The position numbers and the translations under genes are program-made. A DNA stretch of 64,000 nt from Desmodesmus armatus (Eukaryota > Chlorophyta > Chlorophyceae > Sphaeropleales > Scenedesmaceae). Positions within the stretch are counted from its first letter, which is position 1; the number at the start of each line of letters is the position of its first letter. Below are positions 33,178-44,914 of the stretch, piece after piece. A model generated the notes under the pieces. It did not search any database. It saw only the letters and a list, made by a program, of their open reading frames with translations, and had not been told where the DNA came from. Location of the stretch: the NCBI GenBank assembly GCA_007449985.2, contig VIIQ02000235.1, positions 1-64,000 of the forward strand, written 5' to 3'.

Positions 33178-33724
33178 CACTGCCAGGCTGTCTGCCTAAG
33201 GTGCCTGTCAAGCGCGCGTCACGTGCGATGCAATCTACGTTCTTGTCCAATGCACAGGACACACCAGCTGGTTGTATGACATTGCACATTGCAAATTGTT
33301 TTTGAACACGATCCAACACAACCGTTGTCGGTTTTGCACCCAGATCAGTCGTCATCATCAATTCCATCGGCATCAAAATAATACCTACCGAACTCATGCG
33401 GATATCAACCTTGCAGTTCAACCAACAGTAACGTGTGTCCAGGGACTGGCAACAGCTGGCTGAGGAGCATTGGACTTGTCAGTGACGGAAGCTGTGCAGG
33501 TCAGTAGCGCATGTGCTACCCGTCAATCAACGTTAAGAGGTTTCAGTTTAACAATCCACATCACCGCACCAACAACTTGTGCAGCACATTCGGCCTCTGC
33601 TGTGCTGCCTACTGCTGCTGCAGCAGGACTGCAACCCATCGATCACTGTCCAGGTTTGGGTGCCTAGAAAGCCACAACGCACCTTGGGGTCCCTGTCATT
33701 TGGCACCACAGACTGCCTGGCAGG
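33178..33724. promoter_or_regulatory. Divergent promoter region, MYND gene / paralogue A
   Basis: About 547 bases lie between two ATGs on opposite strands. No clear TATA box is seen. Homology between the 5' flanks of paralogues A and B starts only a few bases before their ATGs, so the two promoters are not obviously duplicates. Confidence 0.5.
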
Positions 33725-36700
33725 ATGTCCACAGCAGCTGCAGACGTGGCCATGGCTGATCCTCCTCAGGGCCAGTTGACAGTGCCTGCCAGCCTGCTGC
33801 TGCAGCAGCAGGATAACAGCAGCCAGCCAGCAGCTCCCAACTCCGTGCTGAGCCTCGTAGCGGACCTTCACATGTTCGAGCTGCAGCTGGGCATGCTGAG
33901 GCAGCAGGCCCATATGCTTGCCGCTGAGAGGGCCCGCATCCAGGGGCAGCTGCAGCACATGCGCTCAGCACAGCACGACCCAGCACCACTACCTGCAGCA
34001 GCAGGTGCTGCAGTGGCAATTGGTGTCGGTCCCCCCGCTGCAGCTGCAGGCGCACAGCAGCTTGCAAGTGGACTAGACAGGTCCAGCGCAGGCGCTCAGA
34101 CTGGCTTGCAGCAGCAGCAGTCAACAGGCCAGCCTGCTGTGTCACAAGCACCTGCAGGTGTGCAGCAGCAGACGCTCCAGCAGCAGCAGCTTCCTGTGCT
34201 GGCCGCAGCTGGTAGTGGCGGCAGCAGCCGCAGCGACGTCAAGCGAACAGCACAGCAACTGCAGGGGGGTGTCCCCGCCAACGCACAAGCAAAGCGCCAG
34301 CAGCAGCCCACTGCTGCTGGTGCCCCCGCCGCCGCCGCCCCCGCAGCAGCAGCAGCAGGGGCAGGGGCAGAAAAGGCAATAGATGCACCAGCAGCAGCAG
34401 TAGCGGCAAGAGCAGGCCGCATGAAGTCCATGGTTGTGATGGGTCAGGCTGCCAAGCGGCCTCTGCCTGAAGAGGCACAAAGTGCAGTGACCCTTCGTTC
34501 ACTTGCAGTAGCAAGTGCAGCACAGCCCATGGCAGCAGCAGATCCGGCAACTAAGAGGCCACGCCGCTCAGAAGTTGCAGCAGCAGGGGGTGCAGGAGAG
34601 GCAGCAGCAGCAGGAGGTGCAGCAGGTGCTGTCGCTGCGGCTGCGCGCTCACAGCAGCACCAAGCAATCCAGGCCCCAGGCGCCAAGGATGACGAAAGGC
34701 AGCCAGCCCCTCCCCAGCAGCAGCAACAGCCTCCTGTTCTGCAGCAGCAACCGCCTCAAGTGTTGCAGCAGCAACACCAGCAACAGCAGCAGCAGCCACC
34801 GCAGCACCAACAGCAGCAGCAGCAGCAGCAGCAAAAGCAGCAGCAACCACGCCATCTGCCCAGCGCACCTCTGCCGCTCGCCATACGCGACAATGCCTAC
34901 AACGTCTTGGATGCTGCTGCTGCTACCTTTCCAGGTGCAGTGGCAGCACTAGCAGCAGCACGGCAGGCAGCAGGCAGGCCCTTCCCCTGGCACCTCCTCT
35001 GGGGGTCCCTGGTGCACAGCAAGGGCAGGGGCAGGTTGAGCCGGTGCTGCTGTTGGCGGATGGTGCCTCACTGCGGGTGCTGGTGCGCAGGCTGTGCCCT
35101 GCACTGGACGCACTGCTGGCACTGACACCCGACAACGAAGGTAAGTCATCACATGTAATGGAAAATTCAAGTGAAGAGGCGTTCTGTGGTCATGTAAGCT
35201 GCGTTGAAGAAGCAGTCGTTTCTTCTGATGATGTATTGCTAGGTGGAGCCAGGGTCGAAGAACCAACGCCTAGCAGAGGAAGGGTTGCATGAGACAGGAC
35301 CAACTTGCAGGGATAGCCAACCCGCTCCAACATCATTTCACTGCAGGTGCTAACTGCAAGGCATGCATTACATCAGGCGTGCAGAGCAGGCTTGCCGCTC
35401 TTGGCCCCTGCATGCTGACTGTTCGGTTGTTTTCGCGCCTCTGACGGCCGCATACTATCCCCAACTCCCTTGCCTGCAGATGTCCGTCTGTAGGAGGTGC
35501 ACTGATGGTGATGCTAAGCTTCACTTGCTGCATTCGCAACTTCCTTTTCCCCCTGTCTGTTTACCGCCATTATACTTGCGCTCCTTTCCTGACGCCCAGG
35601 CCCACCTTCCCTTAGCCACATGTGCGCACAATGATGTTGGGACGTAACCTGCATATAAGTCAAGCTTTGCGTCTCTAAGGTATCTGTCTCCCTCCCTTCT
35701 TGCCCTGTCCTCTTGACCGCCCTTCGACCCCCTCACCGCAGGTGTCCACCTCACGAACATACCCTATGGACGCCCTGAGAAGGGCAATCCCCACTGGCGC
35801 ACTGACATGTGTGGCCCTGACGCCCTCACAGCCTCCCAGCTGCTCAGCCCCTCAGGCACTAAGGTGGCCCTGAATGCCCTTGCTGTGCCCTATCTCAAGG
35901 CAACATGCATAGCAGCGCTGTCAGCCGCCAAGGGGTCCCCACAGGGGTTGAAGGCATTTTTCTGGGCGGCACATGAGAGGCTGGCGGCACAGCTGCAGCA
36001 TGGGGTGAGCGTCGAGCAGGGCAGCATGCGGAATGCAGGCGTGGTGCTGCGTCAGTGCGTGCATAGCTGTGTTCACCTGGCTTGCTTGCTGGTGAAGGTA
36101 TACAACATGCTGCTGGGCGGGCTGCAGCAGCAGGGGAGGCCACGGCAGCAGCAGGCGGCAGGAGGCGTGGGCGATGCTGTGGGGCCTGCAGCAGCAGGGG
36201 CTGCAGCCGCCGCTGCTGCTGCTACTGCTGCTGGTGCGGATGCTCAGCATGAGGCAGCTGGAGGACAGCAGCAGCAGCAGCAGCGGGAGGGCTTGCTGCC
36301 GTACGAGCCGCTGTCAAGCGAGGCTTCAGCAGCAGCATGGGCAGCAGTGCATGCCGTGTGTGCAGCCCTGGCCCCGGCAGGCTACACTGTAAAGGAGCTG
36401 ATGCTGCAGCAGCAGCTACCCACCAGAAACGACCCGCACAGGGACGCGTCAAAGCAAGGCGCTCGCCCCGTCGCTGTCCTTATCAGTCAGGCAGACGCAC
36501 GGCGGCTGGTGCAGGGGCTGTGCCCGTCCTTGGATGCGCTGCTCGCCCTGCACCCGCTAGCAAACGCCCTGCCGGTGGTGCCGTTCACCCCAAAGCTGAC
36601 CCACCAGCAGGTCAGTCAGGCAATGGGCTGGCATGCGCAGCCGTCGGCTCGCTGTCCGCCGGAGCAGCTGCTGTCCCGTGAGGGCTTCAAGTATGCGCTG

Positions 36701-37498
36701 GGGGGCGTCTCGTACGCCGTCTTCAAAGCCGCGATCATGAATCTGTGTGAGGAAAGCAAGCCGGTGAGGGCCCAGAATGCGGCTGCGGCGCGGCTGAAAA
36801 AAGGGCGGGACGGCGGCGTGACGGGGCTGTTTTGGGGTGTGTTGGAGCTCCTGCAAGTTGAGCTGGCGGTGGGGATTACGTCACGGCCGCAGAGCAAAGC
36901 AAAGGTGGCAGAGGTGGTGCGAGAGTATGTGATGAGCGTGGCTCACGTGGCGAGTCTGCTGGTGCAGATGCATAATGCAGTGCTGCTGCGGGGAGCTCAG
37001 CCGGTTTGGCAGCTGCAGCAGCAGGGGCGTCGGTTTGGGGCGGCAGCAGCAGCAGCGGGTGGTGATGGGGATGGGGGTGGTGCAGCTGCTGCGGCAGCGG
37101 CAGGTGGTGCAGCAGCTCAGCAGCAGGAGCAGCAGGGGCATGGGTTTGCAGCAGCAGGTGCTGCAACAGTTCTGCAGCAGGGACACGGGCTTGCAGCAGC
37201 AGGTGGTGGGGGTGGAGGTGGTGGTGCGGCTGCAGCAGCAGCAGCAGCAGGTGGTGGCGGTGCTGGTAGCGGAGTTGCAGCTGCAGCAGCAGCAGGTGGT
37301 GGGGTCGGTGGTAGTGCTGGTGACGTAGCAGGTGGTGGTGGTGGTGGTGGTGGTGGTGGTGGTGGTGGTGGCCGTGGTGGTGGCAGGCCAGCAGGTGAAG
37401 GTGGTGGTGAAGGCACTGGCTGGGCGCCTGCAGTTGTGGTTGACCGTGCACCTGCTGCTGTGGCGGTGGTGTGGCAGCAGCGACAGCGGCAGCAGTAG
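33725..37498 (+). CDS. Tandem paralogue A: coiled coil + Q/A-rich region + duplicated unknown domain
   Basis: Three exons join in phase (33725-34939, 35020-35140, 35742-37498), giving 1,030 residues. Residues about 25-85 form a coiled coil (LHMFELQLGMLRQQAHMLAA). A long Gln/Ala region follows, with a conserved MGQAAKRPLPEE motif and the NLS-like KRPRRSE. Two related modules follow, at about 413-570 and 688-861. Each has 'LV--LCP-LDALLAL-P', then QLLS--G-K-AL, then FW----E-L, then a helix 'V-R--V-S--H-A-LLV---N--LL'. The C-terminus is a Gly/Ala/Gln tail. Intron 1 is exactly 80 bases, has a pyrimidine-rich 3' end and explains a frame change. The nuclear location is inferred from the basic motifs. 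No known family is recognised. Confidence 0.8.
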
Positions 37499-38380
37499 GC
37501 GGGCACCTGCATAGGTGCCTGGCCTTGTACCAGCTGCTGTGGTGACAGCAGCAGTGGCTGTTGATGCATGATTATAGCAGACCCAGCACGGCAGCTGTGC
37601 CGACAGCGTGCATGGCTGAACCAGCAAGCATTATGAAGGTGCAGTCGCAACTGGTTTCTAACAATTAAGGAGGCAGCCATCCTATTGCCCACTCAGCTTC
37701 TGCAGAGGAAGCACCAGCAGAGCTTGCCTAAGTTTGACTTGTGCTGTTTATGTTGTTTTTTGTTTGTGTTGACTAACCTTATTTTGTTGTTTGCGCTGTG
37801 AAGTTCTGTAGTGTTGTGCCTTTGCTGAATTGTTCCGCGTGCTTCACGCTACGGTAGGGCGTGCTGTGCTAGCACTGCTGGCAGGTTGTCATTTTAATGG
37901 TGTGATGAATGATGAGTGTATGAAGGTTCATTGTGCAGGTTGCATTATCAAGGACTGTCTGGTCTTTTGACGGCGGTCTCAACAGAACTGAGTCAGCACT
38001 CTGTACCCTCAACCACAGTAACAGGGGGTCTCCTGTCGAATGGCAGCGCCGCTGATGCCGATAGCATTCTTGAGCTATCAGAAGTTTCGGGTTGCTGTTA
38101 AGTTGATTGCGGGGTCAGCTCTGGACAGTTGCGGAAGTGGAGCAGCTGATCTCGGAAATCGTTGGACTTTTTCTTCTGCTTCAGCAGGTCCGTTGAAAGG
38201 CGGATATAGTGTAAATCTTTTCTTTTTTGAGCCACAGCAACCTGTGAGTCACAACCGTCCTCTGGTGTCCACTGCTGGCCCCAATTGTACCCCCCAGCAG
38301 CTGCAGGATCGGTTTTATCCACACAGTATGCCACAACATCCACAGATGTGTGACGCCATCCGCAATTGATTGGCGGCAGG
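37499..38380. other. Intergenic between the paralogues
   Basis: AT-richer than its surroundings. It should hold the 3' UTR of A (TGTAA near 38209 is a possible but distant poly(A) signal) and the promoter of B. No gene is seen. Confidence 0.5.
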
Positions 38381-38433
38381 ATGTCGATAGCAGCTGCAGA
38401 CGTGGCCATGGCCGATCTGCCAGCCAGGCTGCT

Positions 38434-38465
<32 letters not shown>

Positions 38466-40846
38466 GCAACAGCACCCAGCCAGCAGCTCCCAACTCCGTG
38501 CTGGACCTCATAGCGGACCTGCACATGTTCGAGCTGCAGCTGGGCATGCTGAGGCAGCAAGCACAGGCACTGGCTGCTGAGAGGGCCCGCATCCAAGGCC
38601 AACTGCAGCTCATGCGCTCAGCACAGCACGGCACAGCACCACTACCAGCAGCAGGTGCTGCGGCCGCCGCTATCTTCCGTCCTGCAGCAGCAGCTGCAAA
38701 CGCACAGCAGCTGCAGCATGCATCTGCTGCAGACAGGCCCAGCGCACGCGCTCAGACTAGCTTGCAGCAGCAGCAGCAACCAACAAGCCAGCTGCCTGCC
38801 CAGCCACAAGCACGTGCAGACACACAGCAGCAGCAGCAGCATGAACATCAGCAGCAGCGGCAGCGCACTGTGCCGGCCGCAGTCAGTGATGGTGGTGGCA
38901 GCCACAGCAACCTCCAGCACACAGCACAGCTGCAAGATGCTGCTCCTGCCTCACAAGCTGACCGCCAGCCGCAGCGGCCAACCACCACTGCCACAGCAGG
39001 GGCAGATGCTGTGATGAATGATGCAGCTCCTACGGCGCCAGTCGCAGCAACAAGGGCTGGGCAGGGTTTAGGGGCTGCTCCTGCAGCAAAAGCAGCAGCA
39101 GGAACAGCAGCAGAAGGCCCTGGCTTCATTGCCAGCATGGGTCAGGCTGCCAAGCGGCCCCTGCCTGAAGAAGGTCATGTTGCAGCAAGCCCGCCCTCAC
39201 CAGCAGCAGCAGATGCAGGACAGCTGGCGGCAGCAGCGGCACCAGCACCAGCTGCTCCGGCAGCCAAGAAGCTGCGTCGTGCAGAAGCAGCAGGAGGGGA
39301 CGCCGGAGGAGGAACAGCAGCAGGTGCAGGTGGTGCTGCTGCTGCAGCGAAACCAGAGCAGCAGCAAGCAGTTGAGACCCAAGGCGTGATGGATATCGAC
39401 GTGCAGCCAGTCCCTCAGCAGCAACCGCCTCCCGTCCAGCAGCAACAGCAGCAGCATCAAGTCCAGCAGCACCCCCCGCAGCAGGAGCAGCAAACGCCTC
39501 CTGCCCAACAGCAACAGCACCAAGTGCAGCACCCGCAGCAGGAGCAGCAACTACTGGCCCATCTGCCCACCACACCCCTGCAGTCAGACGAGCGTGCTGC
39601 TGCTTTCCTGGCCCTTGACGCTCATGTAGCTGCCGCTGACCTGCTGGGTGACGTGGCAGCACTAGCAGCAGCACGGCAGGCAGCAGGCAGGCCCCTACCC
39701 TGGTACCTCCCTTAGGGGCCCCTGGAGGACAGCAAGGGCAGGGACAGGCTGAGCTGGCGCTGCTGTTGGCAGATGGTGCATCACTGCATGTGATGGTGCG
39801 CAGGCTGTGCCCTGCACTGGACGCACTGCTGGCACTGACACCCGGCAACGAAGGTACGAGCCTGGTTTGGCTCCTGTGGTGGGGGTTGTTCAGTTGCCAC
39901 CCTCGACTCCCTCTGCCGCAGGTCTGCAGGAAGGCCCTATGCACCCCCATCTCGCTACAGGCCTGTTGGTTTGACTGCTCGACACTCGGGCTGATGCTCT
40001 GTCTCCGCTGTCCACCCTCCCAACCCGTCATCACAGGTGGTCGCCTGCAGGACATTCCAGTTGAGCCTTCACAACATGCTGAATGATTGTGCTTGTAGCT
40101 CAGTCCTCCCTTGCCTCTCCCTGTCTTCTCACCACCCTCAAATCCCACCACCATTCACACGTCAGATCCCACTACCATTCACATGTTGTAAACAATCCTC
40201 ACCCCACTAACCACCCTTTACTGCAGGTGTCCACCTGAATGACATGCCTTATGGGCCCATCGGGCCCGGCAGCGTCAACTGGCGCAGATTATCTACCGAG
40301 CATGCTGAATGTGTGTGCTCGTCTCGCATTGCCCCATGCGTCTCCCTGTCCTCTCATTACCCTCAAAATCTTGCTACTACTCACCATTTACATACCGTTG
40401 TCCCGCTAACCACCCTCTACTGCAGGTGTCCACCTGCATGACATGCCCTACGGGCCCGTTGGGCCTGGCAGCGTCAACTGGCGCAACAACTACCGAGGGC
40501 CAGACGGCATCCCAGCCGCCCAGCTGCTCAGCCCCTCAGGCACCAAGGTGGCCCTGCAAGGCCTGACTGTGCCCTATCTCAGGGCAACGTGTAACGCAGC
40601 CCTGAAGGCTGCACAAAAGCCTGGCGGCGGAATGTGGCAGTTCTTCTGGGCGGCGCATGGGAGGCTGGTGGCACAGCTGCAGCATGGGGTGAGTGTCGAG
40701 CAGGGCAGCACGCAGGAGGCAGTGGTGGTGATGCGCAAGTGCATGGTAAGCTGCGCACACCTGGCGTGCATACTCCTGATGATCTACAACTTGCTGCTGG
40801 ATGGGCCCCAGCAGCAGCAGCAGGGGGCAGCGGGTGGAGGCGCAGC

Positions 40847-40884
<38 letters not shown>

Positions 40885-41960
40885 GTAGTGGCGGCGGCGC
40901 TGCCGCTGCTGCTGCTGCCGGTGGTGCTCCTGCCCATCTTGCTGAAGCGGGGATGCAGCAGCAGGAGGGGATGCTGCCCTGCGAGCTGTCAGATGACGTA
41001 ATAGGGTTTGGGAAGGGCGCTTTGGTAGCCGCCTATACCGCTCGTGCACCAGGTGGTCAGCTGACCGTGCAGCAGCTGCTGCAGCAGGAGCAGTTGCCAA
41101 CCAGACCCGACCCCCACAACCCCAAACACACTGTCGCTGTCATCACTGGCCGGGCAGATGTGCGGCCGCTGGTACAGGGGCTGTGCCCGTCCCTGGATGC
41201 GCTGCTTGCCCTCAGGCCGGCAGCAAACCCCCTGCCGATTGTGGTGTTCTCCCCACCCATGACACCAGAGCAGCTCGCCCAGCAGGGCTGGAATGGCGAA
41301 CTGCTGAAGCCGTTCCCGGCTGCACAGCTGCTGTCACGCCAGGGGTTGCTGATGGCCGTGAAGGGCTTGACGCACGCTGCGTTCAAGACCGCGATCAACA
41401 AGCTCTGTGACGACACGAAAAGGTCAAACAGGGAGTTCTGCGCTCGTGCGGCGCAGCCCCCGCATACCCGGGACTGTGGCGTGATGGGGCTGTTTTGGGG
41501 GTTACTGAGCTTGTTGCGCAACGAACTGCAGGTGGGGATCACAGCCAGGGTTCAGAGCGGTGCCAGGGTAGCCATGGTCATGCGGGATTATGTAATCAGT
41601 GTGGCCCATGTGGCAAACATGTTGGTGCATATGTACAATGCGCTGCTGCTGCAGAAAGCCCAGCAGCAGCAGCGGCAGCAGCGGGGGCCGGGGCGCGGAC
41701 TGGCAGGAGCACCAGCAGGAGGAAGGGGAGGTGGTGCACCAGCTCAGCAGCAGGAGCAGCAGCAGGGGCGGGGGCGTGGGACGGCGGCAGCAGCAGCAGC
41801 AGGAGGAAGGGGAGGTGGTGCACCAGCTCTGCAGCAGGTGCAGCAGAGGCATGGGGTGACAGCAGGACGTGGTGGTGGGGGTGGAGGGGGTGGAGGGGCA
41901 GCAGGTGGTCGTGAGCAGCACTGGGGCAAAAGGTATGGGTACCCTTGGGGTAAGTGGTAG
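38381..41960 (+). CDS. Tandem paralogue B: coiled coil + Q/A-rich region + duplicated unknown domain
   Basis: Three exons match paralogue A in number, phase and splice position (38381-39652, 39733-39853, 40426-41960), giving 975 residues. The ATG at 38381 gives MSIAAADVAMAD, against MSTAAADVAMAD in A. Shared parts are the coil (LHMFELQLGMLRQQAQALAA), MGQAAKRPLPEE, the basic AAKKLRRAE, and both modules (about 432-587 and 700-871, with LVQGLCPSLDALLALRP and FWGLLSLLRNELQVGIT). Intron 1 is again exactly 80 bases. The low-complexity regions have diverged strongly while the modules are conserved, which suggests selection on the modules. The Gly/Arg/Gln-rich tail ends at TAG 41958-41960. Confidence 0.8.
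40020..40425 (+). repeat. Two decayed copies of the exon 3 start and acceptor (paralogue B)
   Basis: The true exon 3 begins CTGCAG/GTGTCCACCTGCATGACATG at 40426. A close copy with acceptor starts at 40227 (GTGTCCACCTGAATGACATGC...GTCAACTGGCGCA). An older one starts near 40032 (GGTGGTCGCCTGCAGGACATTCC). The units are about 200 bases and include the shared intron sequence (CATGCTGAATG, CTCCCTGTC). Only the last copy continues into the long exon. Confidence 0.85.
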
Positions 41961-43987
41961 GCGCTTGCACAGGTGTCCTGCCGGGGGCTTGTTAGAAGCA
42001 GTGCAAGCGTATTACGTGGTATGCACCTGTTATGGTGCTGGTGGTGGCAGCAGCAGCAGTTCCGCTTGTTGTTTGGGGAACTTCAGCAATGGGGCAACAA
42101 AAATAGCAGCAGAGCTGCTTGCTGTATGTGGTTGAACCAGCTGGTTCTGTCTCCGTGTGCGCCTCACAGCGCTGTCGGCTAGCTGAAATGCTATCCAAGC
42201 CGCAAAGGCGCTGTCGGCAGCAGTGTTTGCTTCAGGCAAATCGCTCATGGGGTAGGTTTTTGTGGGGATTTTTGTGATTTTTGTGATCAATTCCTTGCAT
42301 AGCTGCAGGTATGTTAGGCTGCAGGTGTGTTTTGCGCAATGGTTGCCAGCAGTGCAATGGTTGCCGCATGGCGCTGTCGGGGCACCTTGCTGGGGTCTGT
42401 TTGGGTGGCCACACCGTGTGACACCATGTTGCATCGTATGTATGCCAGGCTGCTGCCCTACGTTTTCTGTGTGCAATCTGGTCCCTTATGTTTCAGATGA
42501 CATGCTGCACCACCAGTGGCGGTGTGGCGGTGGCACTGGCAGTGCACATGATGTGTGTTGCGGCTGATGGCAAAACAGCAGCTTTGTTGGCCTATGAGGC
42601 ATACGGCTTCAAGCCGTTGATGTTCTGTCACACAACGACAGCTTTGTGTACTACACCTGGGGCCCAGGACCAAATTGTGGCGTGCCTTTCCACGGTGTGC
42701 ATATGTGTGGTCACGTACAGCCGTGCTGACGGTTGGAAACCACCTTGCCTTGTCTGAGGTGGCCCAAGTAGCTGTTTTGGCCCATGATGCAGATGGCTGT
42801 GTCAATGTTATGTCACAACAGAACGATTCCATACATACATAGGTGTACTACGGCCTGGCCCAACCCGAGCCAAGAAGTTGTTGGTGAGACTGCTGTGTAG
42901 CGTGCTTTTCAAGGTGCTTCCAGGTTGCCAGGCCAGCAGTTGTGAGCGTTGCTAGATGTGTTGCACTGAATGATGGCATCATACAAGGCGGCACTAGCAG
43001 TGCAAGGTCTCCATGCAGACGGTGCAAAGGATGGGTGGTGGTGTGTGGTCTGCCCTGCGCCGGCCACCACCCACAGCTGCCAACTGCATATCTATGCCTG
43101 CTTACTCACGCCCCTTGCCAACAACATCCAGAGCGCCACCTGCTGAAAGGATACTGCAATGTGGCTGACTGGATGAACATTGCGCGGTAGCCAAGGCTGT
43201 AGATAATTAGCCCAACTGATATCAAGCAGCAAAAGCAGAGAAACTGATTGAGTGCAGTGTGTGGGGTGCATGGAACAGGCTGCGCAGAGCACAACGAATG
43301 ATTATGCATGCAGTGTTACCAAGAATATGATGCATGGTGTCTTTGCTTCGCAAGAGTGCTCCGTCGGATTTGGTCTTCGGTCCCCGACGAATCGGTTTTC
43401 GCGAGGGTCCGACGCTCGGAGGCAGGTGACAGCAACGACGCTTGCGAAGTGTGCATGTCCATTTCACTGCAGATGTGTTTTTTCGCCGCCGTTGAAACGG
43501 TTTTTCTTCGTTCGGTCGCATGCCTTCTCACAGCTGCCTGGCAGCAGGTCATCTGTGCACTCATGTAACGCCCTTCCCCCGATATTCCGGCAGCAGCAGT
43601 GGTATGTTGGTGCTGTTGAGACGCCTGGAAGGTGGCTCTGGACAGTCTGCGACGTTATCTGGCCTAGCAAGTCCCTTTTTTGCAGTGCACACAGGTCAGG
43701 TCACGTGAGTCTGCCGGGCCACAGTACTCCACAGCACTGGCATGAATCACATGGGCACCCCTGCAGGCTGGCGGTTATTCCCCTTATAATGACAAGGACA
43801 GTCTTGCAACATGTGTTTTGCATCATTTAGCAGTGGTTTCCTTCATGCATGGGCAGTGAGCACATCCCCAGCAGCTGCCCAACTGCCGCCCTGCATGCAT
43901 GTGCGTGCAACAGCCCTTGCAACATGTCATGTGCTGCAGGGTGCATTGGTTGCAGGCAAGGCTCCAATTATCCAAGCCTCCTCAGTG
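41961..43987. other. Intergenic, no gene seen
   Basis: Moderately AT-rich sequence between paralogue B and the Cys-rich gene. Frames are short and without domain character. No clear repeat array or hairpin is seen. Confidence 0.5.
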
Positions 43988-44914
43988 ATGACCGCCCGGC
44001 CCATTTCCACGCTGTGGATAGCCCTGCTTGCCTTTGTCCTGGTGACTGAGGTCCCACACAAGACAGCGGCAACCAGGAAATCCGCATTGGCGCGGGTGCT
44101 TCGAACAGAGGCTGCTGCTGCTGCACCCAAATGCAGCAGACGTTGCTATCAGCGGTGTCAGAGATGCATGGCAAAGGCTGGGGTTTATGGCATGCCCTTT
44201 GCGTGTGAGTCCAGCACAAGGTGTCCGTGTTCTGTCTGCCTGGCGACCAGTGAAGCATTCAGACCGCGTGGTGGTGGAACACCAGCACCACCTCAACTGC
44301 TGGCAACATCCCAACCTGCAACAGCAGCAGCACCAGCGCGGCAACAAGCGCCAGTAGGGGCCGCAGCAGTGTCATCACCACGACCGCGCCCAGCAGCAGC
44401 AGCAGCACCAGCACAACGAAGTCTGCCAGCAGCCGCCACGGCTGTTGTGGCAACACTGTCACCAGCACCAGCCCTTGCAGCTGTGCCCTCAGCAACGGCT
44501 GGCACTGTGTCGGGCCTGATGGTAGCACCGGCAATAGTAGCAGCACCTCCACAGCCACCAGCGCCAGCAGCAGCAGCAGCAACCACAGCACCCAGGGCTG
44601 ATGGTGTTGCAACAGTACCATCAGCATCACCTCTAGCTGTGCCACCGGCAGTTCCGCCGCCCCTGCTGGCACAACCACCACAGCCTGTGGCCCCCGCCCC
44701 CCCATCTGGCACTGGGACCACTGGTGCCCGGTGCACCAGGCGCTGCTTTTATGCGTGTAGGGACTGCCGTACTACGGCAACCCCTACACGCATCCCTAGT
44801 AGGGACGGCATCCCTAATGCCTACGCCCAAACTGTGTCATTTTTCAATCGGATTGACATGTGTGGGTCCATCGAAGGCTGCTCGTGTTCCGTGTGCCTGG
44901 GGAGAGGTGGATGA
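43988..44914 (+). CDS. Secreted Cys-rich protein with duplicated cysteine motif
   Basis: Single-exon frame of 308 residues. The ATG at 43988 is preferred over upstream in-frame codons because it starts directly on a signal peptide (MTARPISTLWIALLAFVLVT). After it comes a Cys cluster, 'CSRRCYQRCQRC' and later 'CPCSVCLA' (residues about 42-80). A Pro/Ala-rich linker of about 170 residues, like a wall-protein stalk, follows. A second cluster, 'CTRRCFYACRDC' then 'CSCSVCLG', ends the protein. Both clusters fit C-x3-C-x3-C-x2-C ... C-x-C-x2-C, so the domain is duplicated at the two ends. An extracellular or cell-wall role is inferred. No known family is recognised. Confidence 0.65.
   Translation: MTARPISTLWIALLAFVLVTEVPHKTAATRKSALARVLRTEAAAAAPKCSRRCYQRCQRCMAKAGVYGMPFACESSTRCPCSVCLATSEAFRPRGGGTPAPPQLLATSQPATAAAPARQQAPVGAAAVSSPRPRPAAAAAPAQRSLPAAATAVVATLSPAPALAAVPSATAGTVSGLMVAPAIVAAPPQPPAPAAAAATTAPRADGVATVPSASPLAVPPAVPPPLLAQPPQPVAPAPPSGTGTTGARCTRRCFYACRDCRTTATPTRIPSRDGIPNAYAQTVSFFNRIDMCGSIEGCSCSVCLGRGG

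Noticed and set aside
34940..39732. Conserved -1 frame change in both paralogues as programmed ribosomal frameshifting
   Set aside because: An exactly 80-base, phase 0, GT-AG intron with a pyrimidine-rich 3' end at the same place in both genes explains it more simply. No slippery heptamer is present.
33725..41960. BEN domain assignment for the paralogue modules
   Set aside because: There is a weak resemblance around the 'CP-LDALL' helix only. The order and spacing of the other motifs do not fit.
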